Assembly: GCF_000234805.1 (NCBI RefSeq)
Contig: NC_016645.1
Location: 1,774,391 to 1,838,390, forward strand
Reading direction: 5' to 3'
From: Pyrobaculum ferrireducens
GTDB taxonomy: Archaea; Thermoproteota; Thermoprotei; Thermoproteales; Thermoproteaceae
DNA length: 64,000 bases
Both the position numbers and the translations under genes were made by a program. Below, piece after piece: positions 44,053 through 53,012 of this stretch. The first letter of the stretch is position 1; every line of letters starts with the position of its first letter. The notes below the pieces were generated by a model. That model had not been told where the DNA came from and made no database searches. It was given only the letters and a program-made list of their open reading frames with translations.

Positions 44053-44421
44053 ATGCCTCCTAATCCAACAGGACCGACAAATAGGCAGTTGAGGATGCTG
44101 AGCCGATTTCTAAGGAAGGCTGCGAGAGCTAATTCTGCAAATATTTGGAGGGTCGTGGCGGAGTTTATCGAGAGACCTAGGAGGCAGAGGATAGTTGTAA
44201 ATGTGGGGAAGTTGAGCAGGGTGGTGGGCGAGGGTGAGGTGGTGGTGGTACCTGGTAAGCTACTTGGGGGTGGGCTACTTGACAAGAGGGTGGTGGTGGC
44301 GGCGCTCAGCGTATCCCCTAAGGCGGCTCAGAAGGTAGCGGAGGCGGGCGGGGAGGTGTTGACTATTCCGGAGCTTGTGAGGAGATTTCCAAAGGGGAGC
44401 GGGGTGAGGATAGTGGTATGA
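44053..44421 (+). CDS. rpl18e: Ribosomal protein L18e (eL18)
   Basis: 122 residues. PPNPTGPTNRQLRMLSRFLRKAARANSANIWRVVAEFIERPRRQRIVVNVGKLSRV covers the basic N-terminus and first repeat of L18e. Overlaps rpl13 by 4 bp (ATGA). Confidence 0.92.
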   Translation: MPPNPTGPTNRQLRMLSRFLRKAARANSANIWRVVAEFIERPRRQRIVVNVGKLSRVVGEGEVVVVPGKLLGGGLLDKRVVVAALSVSPKAAQKVAEAGGEVLTIPELVRRFPKGSGVRIVV

Positions 44422-44981
44422 ATATTGTTAAGAAGACTCTAGATATATCTAAACTCCCGGAGGACGGCGAAATGGTTATAGACGCAGAGGGGCATGTGAT
44501 GGGTAGGCTCGCCACGTACATCGCCAAGACATTACTTGAGAAGCCGCGTCTGCGGATTGTCGTGGTAAATGCAGAGAAGCTTGTGGTGACCGGCGACGAG
44601 AAGATGGTTGTTGAGTGGTTTAAGAGGAGGATAGGGGAGTGGCGTACTCACTACAACCCCGAGAAGGTGGGGCCTAAAATCCCGAGGAGACCTGACCGCG
44701 TGTTTAAGAGAGTTGTGCGGGGGATGTTGCCTAAGGACGTGGAGACTGGGCGCTTGGCTTTGAAGAGGTTGAGGGTGTACATGTCCATCCCCATCGAGAT
44801 GTTTGAAAGAAAAAGGGTAGTGGTATATGAGGTTCCCAAGGCGAAGCTTAGGGTAAGGCCCTTGTTGAAGTATGTAACTCTCGAGGAGGTGTGGCGTGGT
44901 ATCGACCCAGCCGCGTGGGAAAAGTGGAGAAAGGCCGTAGAGATTTGGGGTAAAAAATTAAAACAGGCACCTAGCGGGTAG
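44418..44981 (+). CDS. rpl13: Ribosomal protein L13 (uL13)
   Basis: 187 residues. VIDAEGHVMGRLATYIAKTLL is the L13 N-terminal motif; RRPDRVFKRVVRGMLPKD and GRLALKRLRVYMSIP follow. Second gene of the L18e-L13-S9-rpoN module. Confidence 0.94.
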   Translation: MNIVKKTLDISKLPEDGEMVIDAEGHVMGRLATYIAKTLLEKPRLRIVVVNAEKLVVTGDEKMVVEWFKRRIGEWRTHYNPEKVGPKIPRRPDRVFKRVVRGMLPKDVETGRLALKRLRVYMSIPIEMFERKRVVVYEVPKAKLRVRPLLKYVTLEEVWRGIDPAAWEKWRKAVEIWGKKLKQAPSG

Positions 44982-44983
44982 GT

Positions 44984-45424
44984 ATGTCGGCGGGCACGTC
45001 CGGCGCCAAGGTGCTACAGGAGGCGCCTAGAGTTGTTATTTCTGTCGGTAAGAAGAAGACTGCCGTGGCTAGGGCCGTTTTAAGACCCGGCATTGGCCGG
45101 GTTAGGATCAACGGCTATCCTCTAGAGCTGTGGCCGATAGAAATGGCGAGGGTAAAAATGAGCGAGCCTTTGGTGCTGGCGGGAGATCTAGCTAAGAAGG
45201 TGGATATAGATGTGAATGTTTCCGGCGGCGGCTACATGGGGCAAGCCACGGCCGTGAGGATAGCCATAGCAAGGGGACTCGTGGCCTTTTTCCAAAGCCA
45301 AGAGCTGAAGGAGCTGTATGAAAAATATGACTCATATATGTTGAAAGGCGACCCCAGACGTACCGAGCCAAAGAAGCCCGGGATAAAGCACGCGAGGAGT
45401 AAGAGGCAGAAGGCCTACAGATGA
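44984..45424 (+). CDS. rps9: Ribosomal protein S9 (uS9)
   Basis: 146 residues. [29 protein letters not shown] and the basic tail [12 protein letters not shown], which reaches the P-site tRNA in the ribosome. Only two bases separate it from rpl13; overlaps rpoN by 4 bp (ATGA). Confidence 0.95.
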   Translation: MSAGTSGAKVLQEAPRVVISVGKKKTAVARAVLRPGIGRVRINGYPLELWPIEMARVKMSEPLVLAGDLAKKVDIDVNVSGGGYMGQATAVRIAIARGLVAFFQSQELKELYEKYDSYMLKGDPRRTEPKKPGIKHARSKRQKAYR

Positions 45425-45621
45425 TTATCCCAATCCGCTGCTTTACCTGTGGCAGACCGCTGGGCCATTTATACGCAGTTTTCAAGAAGAGGGTGCTCGC
45501 CGGGGAGCATCCAGGCGCGGTGTTCGACAGCCTAGGCGTGACTAGGTATTGCTGCAGGAGGACTTTGATGGCACATGTGGAGTGGATTGAAGATCTCCTT
45601 GTATACGAGAAGCGTATCTGA
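45421..45621 (+). CDS. rpoN: RNA polymerase subunit N (Rpo10)
   Basis: 66 residues. Zinc-bundle protein homologous to eukaryotic RPB10. CFTCGRPLG and the adjacent pair CCRRT ([15 protein letters not shown]) make the atypical CxxCn CC zinc site. Overlaps rps9 by 4 bp. Confidence 0.93.
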   Translation: MIIPIRCFTCGRPLGHLYAVFKKRVLAGEHPGAVFDSLGVTRYCCRRTLMAHVEWIEDLLVYEKRI

Positions 45622-45643
45622 GCGGCGCGTTTCTAGGGCTAAA

Positions 45644-45652
45644 TTTTATATA
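45644..45652 (+). promoter_or_regulatory. TATA-like element of the Sm-like gene
   Basis: TTTTATATA centred 26 bp before the ATG at 45674. Rules out upstream in-frame starts inside rpoN. Confidence 0.5.
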
Positions 45653-45673
45653 TTGCTAAATACGGCCTTAGCC

Positions 45674-45934
45674 ATGTCGAAAACGCCCCAACAAGTGAAG
45701 CTACCCTCTCCAGTCAAGGTACTAACCAAAATGTTGAATAAGGAGATCGTGGCCAGGCTTAAGGGTGGCGTGGCGGTCAGGGGGGTTCTAACGGCGTACG
45801 ATGGATGTATGAATCTTGTACTGGATGACGCCGCCGAGTTGGATAAGTCGGGAGAGCCGGTGACGCGGTATGGGCGAATTGTCGTGAGAGGATCCCAGGT
45901 GATATACGTATCTACCGGCGAGGTGGCGCCATGA
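45674..45934 (+). CDS. Sm-like archaeal protein
   Basis: 86 residues. Sm fold: Sm1 motif LNKEIVARLKGGVAVRGVLTAYDGCMNLVLDDA and Sm2 motif GRIVVRGSQVIYV. Forms a homomeric ring that binds U-rich RNA. Its gene overlaps the SAM synthetase gene (ATGA), an operon pairing worth noting but of unknown meaning. Confidence 0.92.
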   Translation: MSKTPQQVKLPSPVKVLTKMLNKEIVARLKGGVAVRGVLTAYDGCMNLVLDDAAELDKSGEPVTRYGRIVVRGSQVIYVSTGEVAP

Positions 45935-47136
45935 TAGTAGTGGGGAAAGTAGACAAGACGCCTGTAGCTAAGCGGCTTGTGGAAATAGTAGAGAGAAAGG
46001 GGCAGGGGCACCCCGACTACATAGCCGACGGCATATCGGAGTGGGTTAGTAGATACCTATCGAAGTACTATCTAGAGCGGTTTGGCGTAATTCTCCACCA
46101 CAATGTCGACAAGACGCTTGTGGTTGGCGGCCAGGCCGCGCCGCGTTTCGGCGGCGGCGAGGTTCTACAGCCTATATACATCTTAGTCTCTGGGAGGGCC
46201 ACCTACGAAGTCAGGACTAGGGATGGGGTTGTGAAAATCCCGCTGGGCCCCGTGGTGGTGCAGGCGGCTAGGGATTGGATAAAGCAACACTTCAGGTACC
46301 TAGATCCAGACTCCCACGTTATTATTGACTACAAAATTGGACAGGGCTCAGCTGACCTCGTCGGTATTTACGACCTAGGCGTCAAGGGGGTGCCGCTTGC
46401 CAACGATACCTCGGTCGGCGTGGGCTACGCGCCCCTGACCCCGCTGGAGGAGTTGGTGTACAAAACAGAGCGGTTGCTGAACTCCAGAGATTTCAAGTCC
46501 AAGTACCCCGAGGTTGGCGAAGATGTGAAGGTAATGGGGGTGAGGGTGGGGAATGAGGTGAAGTTGACAATCGCAGCGGCTATGATTAGTAAGCTTGTGA
46601 AGGACAAGAGCCACTACCTCTCTGTTAAAGAAGAAGTGAAGAAAGCTGTTGAGGATCTCTCTACCAAGGTGGCGCCGGATCTAAAGGTGGATGTTACGAT
46701 AAACGCAGCAGACAAGCCTGAGCACGACATCTTTTACCTAACGGTGACTGGAACATCAGCGGAGCACGGCGACGACGGCATGACCGGCAGGGGCAACAGG
46801 GCCAATGGGTTAATCACACCGATGAGGTCCATGTCTCTAGAGGCCGCCGCGGGTAAGAACCCGGTCAGCCACGTGGGCAAGATATACAACGTGGTGGCTC
46901 AGAAAATCGCGGAGAGGATATACAAAGAGGTGAACGTAGTCGAGGTATATGTAGAAATCGTGTCTCAGATCGGGAAGCCTATCAACGAGCCAAAGATCCT
47001 CAACATAGAGGTAATTAAAGATGGGGAGCTCACTGGAGAGGTGAGAAACGAGATAGAGGCTATAGCTAGGGAGGAACTTGGGGGAATCACGCGGGTTACC
47101 GACAGCATACTCAGAGGCGAGGTGTCTCTATACTAA
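45931..47136 (+). CDS. mat: S-adenosylmethionine synthetase (archaeal type)
   Basis: 401 residues, the archaeal class distinct from bacterial Met[25 protein letters not shown] at the N-terminus, [21 protein letters not shown] and [32 protein letters not shown] are its signatures; the last includes the ATP-site. ATGA overlap with the Sm-like gene. Final 9 bp overlap the convergent gene. Confidence 0.95.
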   Translation: MIVVGKVDKTPVAKRLVEIVERKGQGHPDYIADGISEWVSRYLSKYYLERFGVILHHNVDKTLVVGGQAAPRFGGGEVLQPIYILVSGRATYEVRTRDGVVKIPLGPVVVQAARDWIKQHFRYLDPDSHVIIDYKIGQGSADLVGIYDLGVKGVPLANDTSVGVGYAPLTPLEELVYKTERLLNSRDFKSKYPEVGEDVKVMGVRVGNEVKLTIAAAMISKLVKDKSHYLSVKEEVKKAVEDLSTKVAPDLKVDVTINAADKPEHDIFYLTVTGTSAEHGDDGMTGRGNRANGLITPMRSMSLEAAAGKNPVSHVGKIYNVVAQKIAERIYKEVNVVEVYVEIVSQIGKPINEPKILNIEVIKDGELTGEVRNEIEAIAREELGGITRVTDSILRGEVSLY

Positions 47137-48885
47137 CCCCCGGCGGTACTGCTCTACTATCTTTCTGATATCGACGACTTCTCTCTTCTCTAGGCATTGC
47201 TTCACCAGCTCCGTCAGTTGCCTCACCATGTCTAAATCCACTACGTAGAAGTCGCCTAGTTGGAGTTTAACGACTTGGCGCAATGGCACACCCATCGTAC
47301 CTCTGGCCACTGCGTCATCCACACTGTCTATGTTTCTGCAGATGGTGCCCACCGCCTCGCCACCTCTGCAGTCCACCACCTCCGACACATGCAGAAGCCT
47401 ATACCTAGAGCCGTAGCTGGCCAGAACCTCCACGAAGGTTTTCTTAAGCAGTTCGACCTCCCTCTCCTTTTCTGCCACCATGGCTGACAGCGCCTCTATT
47501 CTGCTTTGTAGCTCTCTGTACTTCGCATCGCGCCACCTGGCGTCGTCAAAAGCGCGCCGTAGCTGGGCGTATTCTCTCCTCAACTCCTCAAGCTCTTTCT
47601 GCAGTTGCATATTCTCATACTCAAGCGCCTTAAGCCGGGTGGCTAGGCTCTCGTCTCTCGCGGCGCACGGCTTCTCCACCGTGACGTACACCACCCGGAC
47701 CTCCCTCTCCCCACGCCTCTTTAAAGCCTCAGACACAGCCTGAGCTATTGAGTATCCGCGGACCACCAGCGCCTTGGCGTATTCAAGCTGGTCGAACTTC
47801 AGTATGCTACCAAACTCCTTCTCAAGCTTCTCGAATTTAGGTCTATACTCCTGGTAGGCTCTGTAAGCCGCGGCCAGCGCATCTCTCTCGTGGCTAGTCA
47901 CCGCCCTCCACCTAATTTTCTCAAGTATCTGGGCCTTCTCCTCAGACGCTAAGTCGCGGCCTGGCGTGTAGACCGCCGCGCCGCACATGGTCGCAAGACG
48001 TCTCACGAAGTCGGGCGCCTCGGCGACGTCGGTGGCCACTAGCACAGGTACCCCCCACTGGCTGACGTATCTCAAAACGTCTCCGCGGGAGAAGCCGCGG
48101 CGGGCCACTGTATCCAACACCTCGCCGTCTAGCGTCATCACGGCTATTCCAGTCACCACGCCGGGGTCAACGCCCACTATGAGAAAGCGCTCACGTGCCG
48201 GCGCCTTCCCGCCCCTGGCAGGGGCTGAGAATATAGCAACGGCTATGTCTATGCTCCGCATGGGCTTTACATACCTCCTCACCACCTCCCTGTTTGCATA
48301 CACGACGAATTTCGCCGAAGTAACCTCGCCGGACTCCTCTTTTAGAAACAGATCGTAGTCGAGCCTCGCCTCTTTTAGCCTTGCCTCTATCTTTGAGGCG
48401 ATGGCCTTTATTCTGTGGGTGACGTTTCGCATGTAGCGGTTTCTACTCATGCCTCCAGGAGTCGTCGAGATCCTCCTGTGAATTAGTATAATAGTCTCCT
48501 CCTCGAAAAGCTTAACCGGCGCGCCGACGCCGCGGCGGGCCAGCATCGCGAGATACACCGCTGTCTCAAGCGGGTCGAGATGCCCCTTCTCAACTCCGAA
48601 GTATCTACCCACCAACTCCTCCATCTTTACGTAGCCCTCGGCCTCCCGCGTCACCTCCACCACGTTAACCACATACGGCAGTTTACCGAGCAACCTCACC
48701 ACCGGCTTTCCATATTGAAACAACTCGCCCAGGTTGTCGACAGCAAGTGTTTCTATCTTGTATTTTTTAAATAGCTGAGCGAGGCGGTGGACATCTCCAA
48801 CACCCCTCTCCACCACCTCCTCGTTCTCAAATACTGCATATGCGAATAAGCCCCCCGGCGCAATGTCGACGCCTAAAACCGCCAC
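47128..48885 (-). CDS. DUF460 family, RNase H-fold protein with coiled coil
   Basis: 585 residues. Residues 1-140 and 225-330 show RNase H-like topology with acidic residues in GVDIAPGG, GVDPGVVTGIAV and HERDALAAA. Residues 400-490 are a long coiled coil, and a small C-terminal domain ends the protein. DUF460 is archaeal, thought to be a nuclease of RNase H fold but biochemically undefined. Three bp after the Rio2 gene, so probably co-transcribed with it. Overlaps MAT convergently by 9 bp. Confidence 0.75.
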   Translation of the reverse strand: MAVLGVDIAPGGLFAYAVFENEEVVERGVGDVHRLAQLFKKYKIETLAVDNLGELFQYGKPVVRLLGKLPYVVNVVEVTREAEGYVKMEELVGRYFGVEKGHLDPLETAVYLAMLARRGVGAPVKLFEEETIILIHRRISTTPGGMSRNRYMRNVTHRIKAIASKIEARLKEARLDYDLFLKEESGEVTSAKFVVYANREVVRRYVKPMRSIDIAVAIFSAPARGGKAPARERFLIVGVDPGVVTGIAVMTLDGEVLDTVARRGFSRGDVLRYVSQWGVPVLVATDVAEAPDFVRRLATMCGAAVYTPGRDLASEEKAQILEKIRWRAVTSHERDALAAAYRAYQEYRPKFEKLEKEFGSILKFDQLEYAKALVVRGYSIAQAVSEALKRRGEREVRVVYVTVEKPCAARDESLATRLKALEYENMQLQKELEELRREYAQLRRAFDDARWRDAKYRELQSRIEALSAMVAEKEREVELLKKTFVEVLASYGSRYRLLHVSEVVDCRGGEAVGTICRNIDSVDDAVARGTMGVPLRQVVKLQLGDFYVVDLDMVRQLTELVKQCLEKREVVDIRKIVEQYRRGLV

Positions 48886-48888
48886 GTG

Positions 48889-49803
48889 CTATAGAAACCA
48901 CATTTTATTTATTTCTTTAAAGAATTCCCTGGCGCTGTCTATATATCTTATGTCAAGCGCCTCCTCCAGCGGAATCTCCACACCGCACTTCTTGAAAAAT
49001 GCGGATAGGTTCGCGAAATCGCGCTGTAGGTAGCGCCTGGCCTCTGGGTGGCTTGTGGGGACCCACTGAGGCCAGTCAATGACAAAGCTCCTTTTTCCAA
49101 CGAGTACGTTGTATGGCGACAAATCGCCGTGGATGATGCCAAGGCTCAACGCTACTTTGATTGTGTGGAGCACGTCGTCTGCAATTTTTTTGAAATCTCC
49201 ATCTGAAAGTTTGTATAGCTCGACTCCCTCTATGTAGCTCATCACGACTACGTGTCTGTTGTGCGCTATGGGCTCGGGCACGAGGCCGCCGCCCTCAAAT
49301 ATCTTTGACAGTGCGAAGAACTCGGCGACGGCCGACAGCCTTGTGTTAAATACATCCTCCAAGTGGCTAAATTTAGCCACCCTCGACCTGAACAACTCCT
49401 CGTATCTAAAGGCGGAGACGCCCCCGCGGTGGAATTTAACCGCAATTTTAAAGCCTGAGGGGGTTTCGCCTGCATACACCACGGACTCCTTGCCCACGCC
49501 GATGGGAGTGGGGGAGAGCCTCAGTATCTTGCGCTGCATGCGTAGTGTGTGTAGCGCAAGGACGTCGTAGCCCAACGCCGTGATTTTCCACCCTCTGTAC
49601 GGCGCCACGTTCCTCCTAAGGAAACCATGGTAGTGTAGGCGCTTAATGCTGTCCAAAACCTCCTCTCTCCTGTATCTGGCCCACCTCGCTATAAGCTCCT
49701 CGGGGACAAACTCATGGCGTCTGTGCCCGGCTTCTATTATCCTCAATATCTGGAGGTCACGTTTCTCAAGGCTACGGTAGGCCTCGACGACGCTTTTAAT
49801 CAC
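48889..49803 (-). CDS. rio2: RIO2 protein kinase
   Basis: 304 residues. N-terminal winged helix (DLQILRIIEAGHRRHEFVPEELIARWARYRREEVLDSIKRLHYHGFL) and RIO kinase domain with P-loop GVGKESVVYAG, lysine AVKFHRGG, HGDLSPYNVL catalytic loop and IDWPQ in place of DFG, all RIO2 features. Acts in 40S/30S ribosome maturation. GTG at 49803 is 24 bp after the minus-strand TATA-like GATATTTAAG; open frame beyond it is not used. Confidence 0.9.
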   Translation of the reverse strand: MIKSVVEAYRSLEKRDLQILRIIEAGHRRHEFVPEELIARWARYRREEVLDSIKRLHYHGFLRRNVAPYRGWKITALGYDVLALHTLRMQRKILRLSPTPIGVGKESVVYAGETPSGFKIAVKFHRGGVSAFRYEELFRSRVAKFSHLEDVFNTRLSAVAEFFALSKIFEGGGLVPEPIAHNRHVVVMSYIEGVELYKLSDGDFKKIADDVLHTIKVALSLGIIHGDLSPYNVLVGKRSFVIDWPQWVPTSHPEARRYLQRDFANLSAFFKKCGVEIPLEEALDIRYIDSAREFFKEINKMWFL

Positions 49804-49805
49804 AG

Positions 49806-49831
49806 TTAAATATTGACTTAGGATATTTAAG
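49806..49831. promoter_or_regulatory. Pair of divergent TATA-like boxes (rio2 and UPF0179)
   Basis: TTAAATATT (49806-49814) is 25 bp before the plus-strand ATG at 49835; GATATTTAAG (49823-49832) is 24 bp before the minus-strand GTG at 49803. Unlike the shared single box of other divergent pairs here, each gene has its own, arranged face to face. Confidence 0.55.
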
Positions 49832-49834
49832 ACA

Positions 49835-50353
49835 ATGAGGCGAGTGGTCACCCTAGTCGCAAATGAGCAAGCCGAGGTGGGCCACAGATTCCGCGTAGTC
49901 AGCATTCCAGACGAGTGTAGGGAGTGTAGACTCTTCCCCGTGTGTCTGGGCAGGCTGACGCCGGGCAGGAGCTACAGAGTAGTGGAATTGAGGCCCTCGA
50001 TGGGCCAGCGTTGTAAGATAACTGGCGGCGAGATGGTGCCCGTGGTGGTGGAAGAGGCGCCTCTGGTTGGCCTGCTCCCCATAAACAAGGCCCTGGAGGG
50101 GGTCGTCGTGACTTTTGAGGAGGAGTGCGCTGGATGCGAGGGCTGTCCCTCGGAGGGCGTGAAGAGGGGGGAGAAGATAAAGGTAGTCAAGGTGATGGGG
50201 AGGAGGAGGTGTGGAAATAGGGATTTTGCTATTGTCGAGTTCTACGTCGTATCTCAGCCTTCACCCTTAGTATCAAATGCCTCAGCGGCTTCTCCAGCCC
50301 CCTCTCGCGCGCCTCCTTCACGACGTCTTTCAAAACATTCCTCGCCTCGGTGA
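49835..50353 (+). CDS. UPF0179 protein with an extended C-terminus
   Basis: 172 residues. The UPF0179 core (about residues 1-140) has cysteine pairs CRECRLFPVC and CAGCEGC, probably metal-binding. The family is archaeal and unassigned. Beyond residue 140 the sequence becomes a serine/proline/arginine-rich tail that is simply the complement of the convergent 68-residue gene, overlapping it by 125 bp. Typical family length is about 145 residues, so the tail looks like lost-stop read-through. Confidence 0.75.
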   Translation: MRRVVTLVANEQAEVGHRFRVVSIPDECRECRLFPVCLGRLTPGRSYRVVELRPSMGQRCKITGGEMVPVVVEEAPLVGLLPINKALEGVVVTFEEECAGCEGCPSEGVKRGEKIKVVKVMGRRRCGNRDFAIVEFYVVSQPSPLVSNASAASPAPSRAPPSRRLSKHSSPR

Positions 50354-50435
50354 CCCTCCCCTCCGCGGCGAGCTTCTCCGCCTCTCTTAGACGCATTACT
50401 AATCTGCCAGCGACTGCGTATGTCTCATCAGCCAT
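50229..50435 (-). CDS. Small helical protein (68 aa)
   Basis: 68 residues: two or three charged helices (RLVMRLREAEKLAAEGRVTEARNVLKDVVKEARERG), like a hairpin or TPR-like pair. Start at 50435 is 24 bp from the minus-strand TATA-like CATTTAAAG. Family not recognised. Overlaps the UPF0179 gene tail by 125 bp and is divergent from the FAD synthetase gene. Confidence 0.6.
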   Translation of the reverse strand: MADETYAVAGRLVMRLREAEKLAAEGRVTEARNVLKDVVKEARERGLEKPLRHLILRVKAEIRRRTRQ

Positions 50436-50490
50436 ATGGGGGTCAAATGCGCGTTCTTTAAATGTTTTAAGTGTCGTATTTCGCCTCACT

Positions 50491-51165
50491 GTGGATAGAG
50501 TAGCTGTATATATTAAGAACCTTGAGGAGGCCTTGGGGAGCCTCGTTTTGAAAGACCCGGCTTATAGAAATCTTGTAGATCTGGCGCGGGCGTATCTAAA
50601 GGATTCGAAGTATTACTACTCCAGAGGTGATAGGGAGACGGCGTTAGCCACTGTTTCGTACGCGGAGGGTCTTCTCGACGCCTTGAGACTTATCGGGGTG
50701 GCTGACTTCGTTTGGAAGAGGCCCAGCGAGATTAAGAATACTAAAACCGTTATGGTGGCAGGCACCTTCGAGATCCTGCACCCCGGCCACTTGTCGTATT
50801 TAAAGAAGGCGTGGGAGCTTGGCTACGTCGTGGCAGTTGTGTCTTCAGATGAAAACGCTGAAAAAATAAAGAGGCGGAGGATTGTGGTGCCTCAGCGGCA
50901 GAGGGCCGAGATCCTCTCCTCCCTCTACTATGTCCACGAGGTGGTGCTGGGGCGGCCCGGCGATATTTTCGACGTGTTCCACATGGTTAAGCCCGACGTA
51001 GTCCTCCTGGGGCCTAACCAGCATGTGTCTGAGGACGTGGTGAAGGAAGAGGCTAGGAGGCGGGGCGTGGAGGTGGAGGTGGCGAGGGTGGACGAGCTCA
51101 GGCAGTGCGAGCTCTGTAGCACCACGCGGATAATTGAAAAGATTATTTCCACATTTACGCATTAA
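50491..51165 (+). CDS. DUF357-FAD synthetase fusion
   Basis: 224 residues. The first 75 are a helical DUF357-type domain ([46 protein letters not shown] region); the rest is a cytidylyltransferase fold with [17 protein letters not shown] (HxGH nucleotide motif) and [13 protein letters not shown], matching archaeal FAD synthetase (RibL). Starts at GTG 50491, 24 bp from a TTTTAAG element; N-terminal in-frame sequence further upstream is the opposite strand of the neighbour and not used. TAATG coupling with endonuclease V. Confidence 0.8.
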   Translation: MDRVAVYIKNLEEALGSLVLKDPAYRNLVDLARAYLKDSKYYYSRGDRETALATVSYAEGLLDALRLIGVADFVWKRPSEIKNTKTVMVAGTFEILHPGHLSYLKKAWELGYVVAVVSSDENAEKIKRRRIVVPQRQRAEILSSLYYVHEVVLGRPGDIFDVFHMVKPDVVLLGPNQHVSEDVVKEEARRRGVEVEVARVDELRQCELCSTTRIIEKIISTFTH

Positions 51166-51821
51166 TGCCCCTCAACATAGAAGCCGCGCGGCGTGTCCAG
51201 GAGCGGCTCGCCGGCAGGGTGGTGTTTCTACCCCTCCCGCCTGTGGAGATCGTGGCGGGTCTCGACGTGGCGTATGTAGGAGACACGGCGCTGGGCGCCG
51301 CCGTAGCAGTCAGGATGGCGGATCTCTCGTTGGCGGATAGAGCGTGTTCTGTTACGAAAAGCGTCGTGCCCTACGTCCCCACGTTCCTCGCCTTTAGAGA
51401 GCTAACCCCTATGCTCAGAGCCTACATGAAGCTGAGGGCCAAGCCAGATGTAATTCTCGTGGATGGCCACGGCGTGGCCCACCCGCGGAGGTTCGGAATC
51501 GCCTCACACCTAGGGGTTGTCCTGGGGAAGCCTACTATAGGCGTCGCGAAGTCAAGGCTCTACGGAGTAGAAAAGGGCGACGTGGTGGTAGACCCGGAGA
51601 CGGGGGAGGTCTTGGCTAAGGTGGTGAACTGCGGAGGGAAGAGATACGTTTCGGTGGGGTCGCACGCAACTCTCTCCGACGCCGTGAGGTTGGTGGAGGA
51701 TCTCTGCAGAGGTGGAGATATCTACCCGCTGAAAGCGGCCCATGACCTTACCCAGGTTATGAAAAAGGCGTGGCGCCGGGGGGCGTTATCTCACGACGAG
51801 CACGGGGACTCTTGCCCTTGA
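51165..51821 (+). CDS. nfi: Endonuclease V
   Basis: 218 residues. Cuts DNA (or RNA) near deaminated adenine (inosine). Catalytic acidic residues D34 (AGLDVAYVG), E79 (FLAFRE) and D100 ([14 protein letters not shown]) are present. Second deamination-repair gene in the window besides the uracil glycosylase. Overlaps the universal stress protein gene by 36 bp. Confidence 0.92.
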   Translation: MPLNIEAARRVQERLAGRVVFLPLPPVEIVAGLDVAYVGDTALGAAVAVRMADLSLADRACSVTKSVVPYVPTFLAFRELTPMLRAYMKLRAKPDVILVDGHGVAHPRRFGIASHLGVVLGKPTIGVAKSRLYGVEKGDVVVDPETGEVLAKVVNCGGKRYVSVGSHATLSDAVRLVEDLCRGGDIYPLKAAHDLTQVMKKAWRRGALSHDEHGDSCP

Positions 51822-52172
51822 GACCACCGCCTGCGACACCGAGCCCAGCACTAGGCGTTGCAGTGCGGAGAGGCCGCGTGACCCCATCACTATTAGATCA
51901 ACCTCCTTCTCCTCGGCGTAGTTAAGAATTTCGTCCGCCGGCGTCCCCGACCTCACAGCGACCTCCCCCACCTGTAGCCCCTGTGACTGCACGGCCTTTG
52001 CGGCCTCTCCCGCTATTCTCCCGGCCTTCTCTAGGGAGATCTGCGAGGGGTCTGTGGCAACCGTTATAATATGTATAGAGGCCCCAAAGACTTTTGCGAG
52101 AGCTACGGCGTGTTCAACCGCCTTCTTGGCGTGGTCTGAGCCGTCGTAAGCAACTAGAATTTTCTTATACAT
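51786..52172 (-). CDS. Universal stress protein (UspA family)
   Basis: 128 residues. ATP-binding pattern [18 protein letters not shown] (G-2x-G-9x-G-S/T) near the C-terminus and [19 protein letters not shown] at the start. Small alpha/beta protein of unknown specific duty. ATG 25 bp from a TATA-like element that overlaps the stop of the ABC permease gene. Confidence 0.9.
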   Translation of the reverse strand: MYKKILVAYDGSDHAKKAVEHAVALAKVFGASIHIITVATDPSQISLEKAGRIAGEAAKAVQSQGLQVGEVAVRSGTPADEILNYAEEKEVDLIVMGSRGLSALQRLVLGSVSQAVVSRARVPVLVVR

Positions 52173-52196
52173 GTAGATTAGAATGTATCCACTTAT

Positions 52197-53012
52197 TTAT
52201 TTTCCTCCCGATCCCAAAACCAGCAACCCCCGGATGAAGTATCTCCCCAGCGCTATGAAGAGCAGTAGCGGAGGTAGTGATGCTATGAGGGCCGCAGAGA
52301 ACATCTCGTTATAGAGATTTCCAGACTGCCCCACGTAGCTGAAGACCTTAAGCGTTATGTGATTGTTATAAGTTCTAGAGAGCACAAGCGGTATGAAGAA
52401 GTTATTCCACCCGTTGATCGTCAAATAGGTGGCCGTCGACGCGAATGCAGGACCTAAGAGGGGCAACACCGTTTTTGTAAATATGGCGAACTCGCCAGCG
52501 CCATCTACCTCAGCGGCTTCTACAACCGTCCGTGGAAGGGCTGTTATGAATATTAACATCATCAACGTGGCAAAGGGTATGTAGAAGATGAGTAGGCCTA
52601 GGGCTATGCCATATAGGGTGTCAAATAGACCTATTTGTGTCATGAAGCGCGCGAGTGGGACCACTGCCGATTGGTATGGTAGATAGGTAGACACAGCCAC
52701 AAGTATAAGCAACACGTCTTTTAACTTGGTGGTAGCTCTCCAAAGGGCGTACGCCCCCAAGGCGCCGATGAGGGTGGCGCCTAAAGCCGTAGGGATAACT
52801 ACTATAGTCGTGTTGAGCAACACTGGGGCCAGCTCCCCGGCCACTTTGCTTAAAGTGGCTAGATCCACATTTAGAGATGGCATAAAGACCGGCGTTGTCA
52901 ACACTTCCGATAAAGGCTTTAATGCGCCGATTACTAATACATACAGGGGGAGGGCCCAGAGAGCCCCCAGCGCCAATATGGCGAGATATATGGCAAATTT
53001 CATCTTATCCAT
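52197..53012 (-). CDS. ABC sugar transporter permease (MalG-like)
   Basis: 271 residues with six predicted membrane helices. EAA loop VEAAEVDGAGEFAIFTKTVLPLLGP is where the ATPase docks. Third of three transporter genes reading binding protein - permease - permease. Overlaps the upstream permease by 13 bp. No ATPase gene follows. Codons are AT-richer than those of flanking regions. Confidence 0.87.
   Translation of the reverse strand: MDKMKFAIYLAILALGALWALPLYVLVIGALKPLSEVLTTPVFMPSLNVDLATLSKVAGELAPVLLNTTIVVIPTALGATLIGALGAYALWRATTKLKDVLLILVAVSTYLPYQSAVVPLARFMTQIGLFDTLYGIALGLLIFYIPFATLMMLIFITALPRTVVEAAEVDGAGEFAIFTKTVLPLLGPAFASTATYLTINGWNNFFIPLVLSRTYNNHITLKVFSYVGQSGNLYNEMFSAALIASLPPLLLFIALGRYFIRGLLVLGSGGK

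Noticed and set aside
50350-50490. N-terminal extension of the FAD synthetase gene by 47 codons
   Set aside because: It reads the complement of the 68-residue minus-strand gene and lies before the TATA-like box; the GTG at 50491 fits better.
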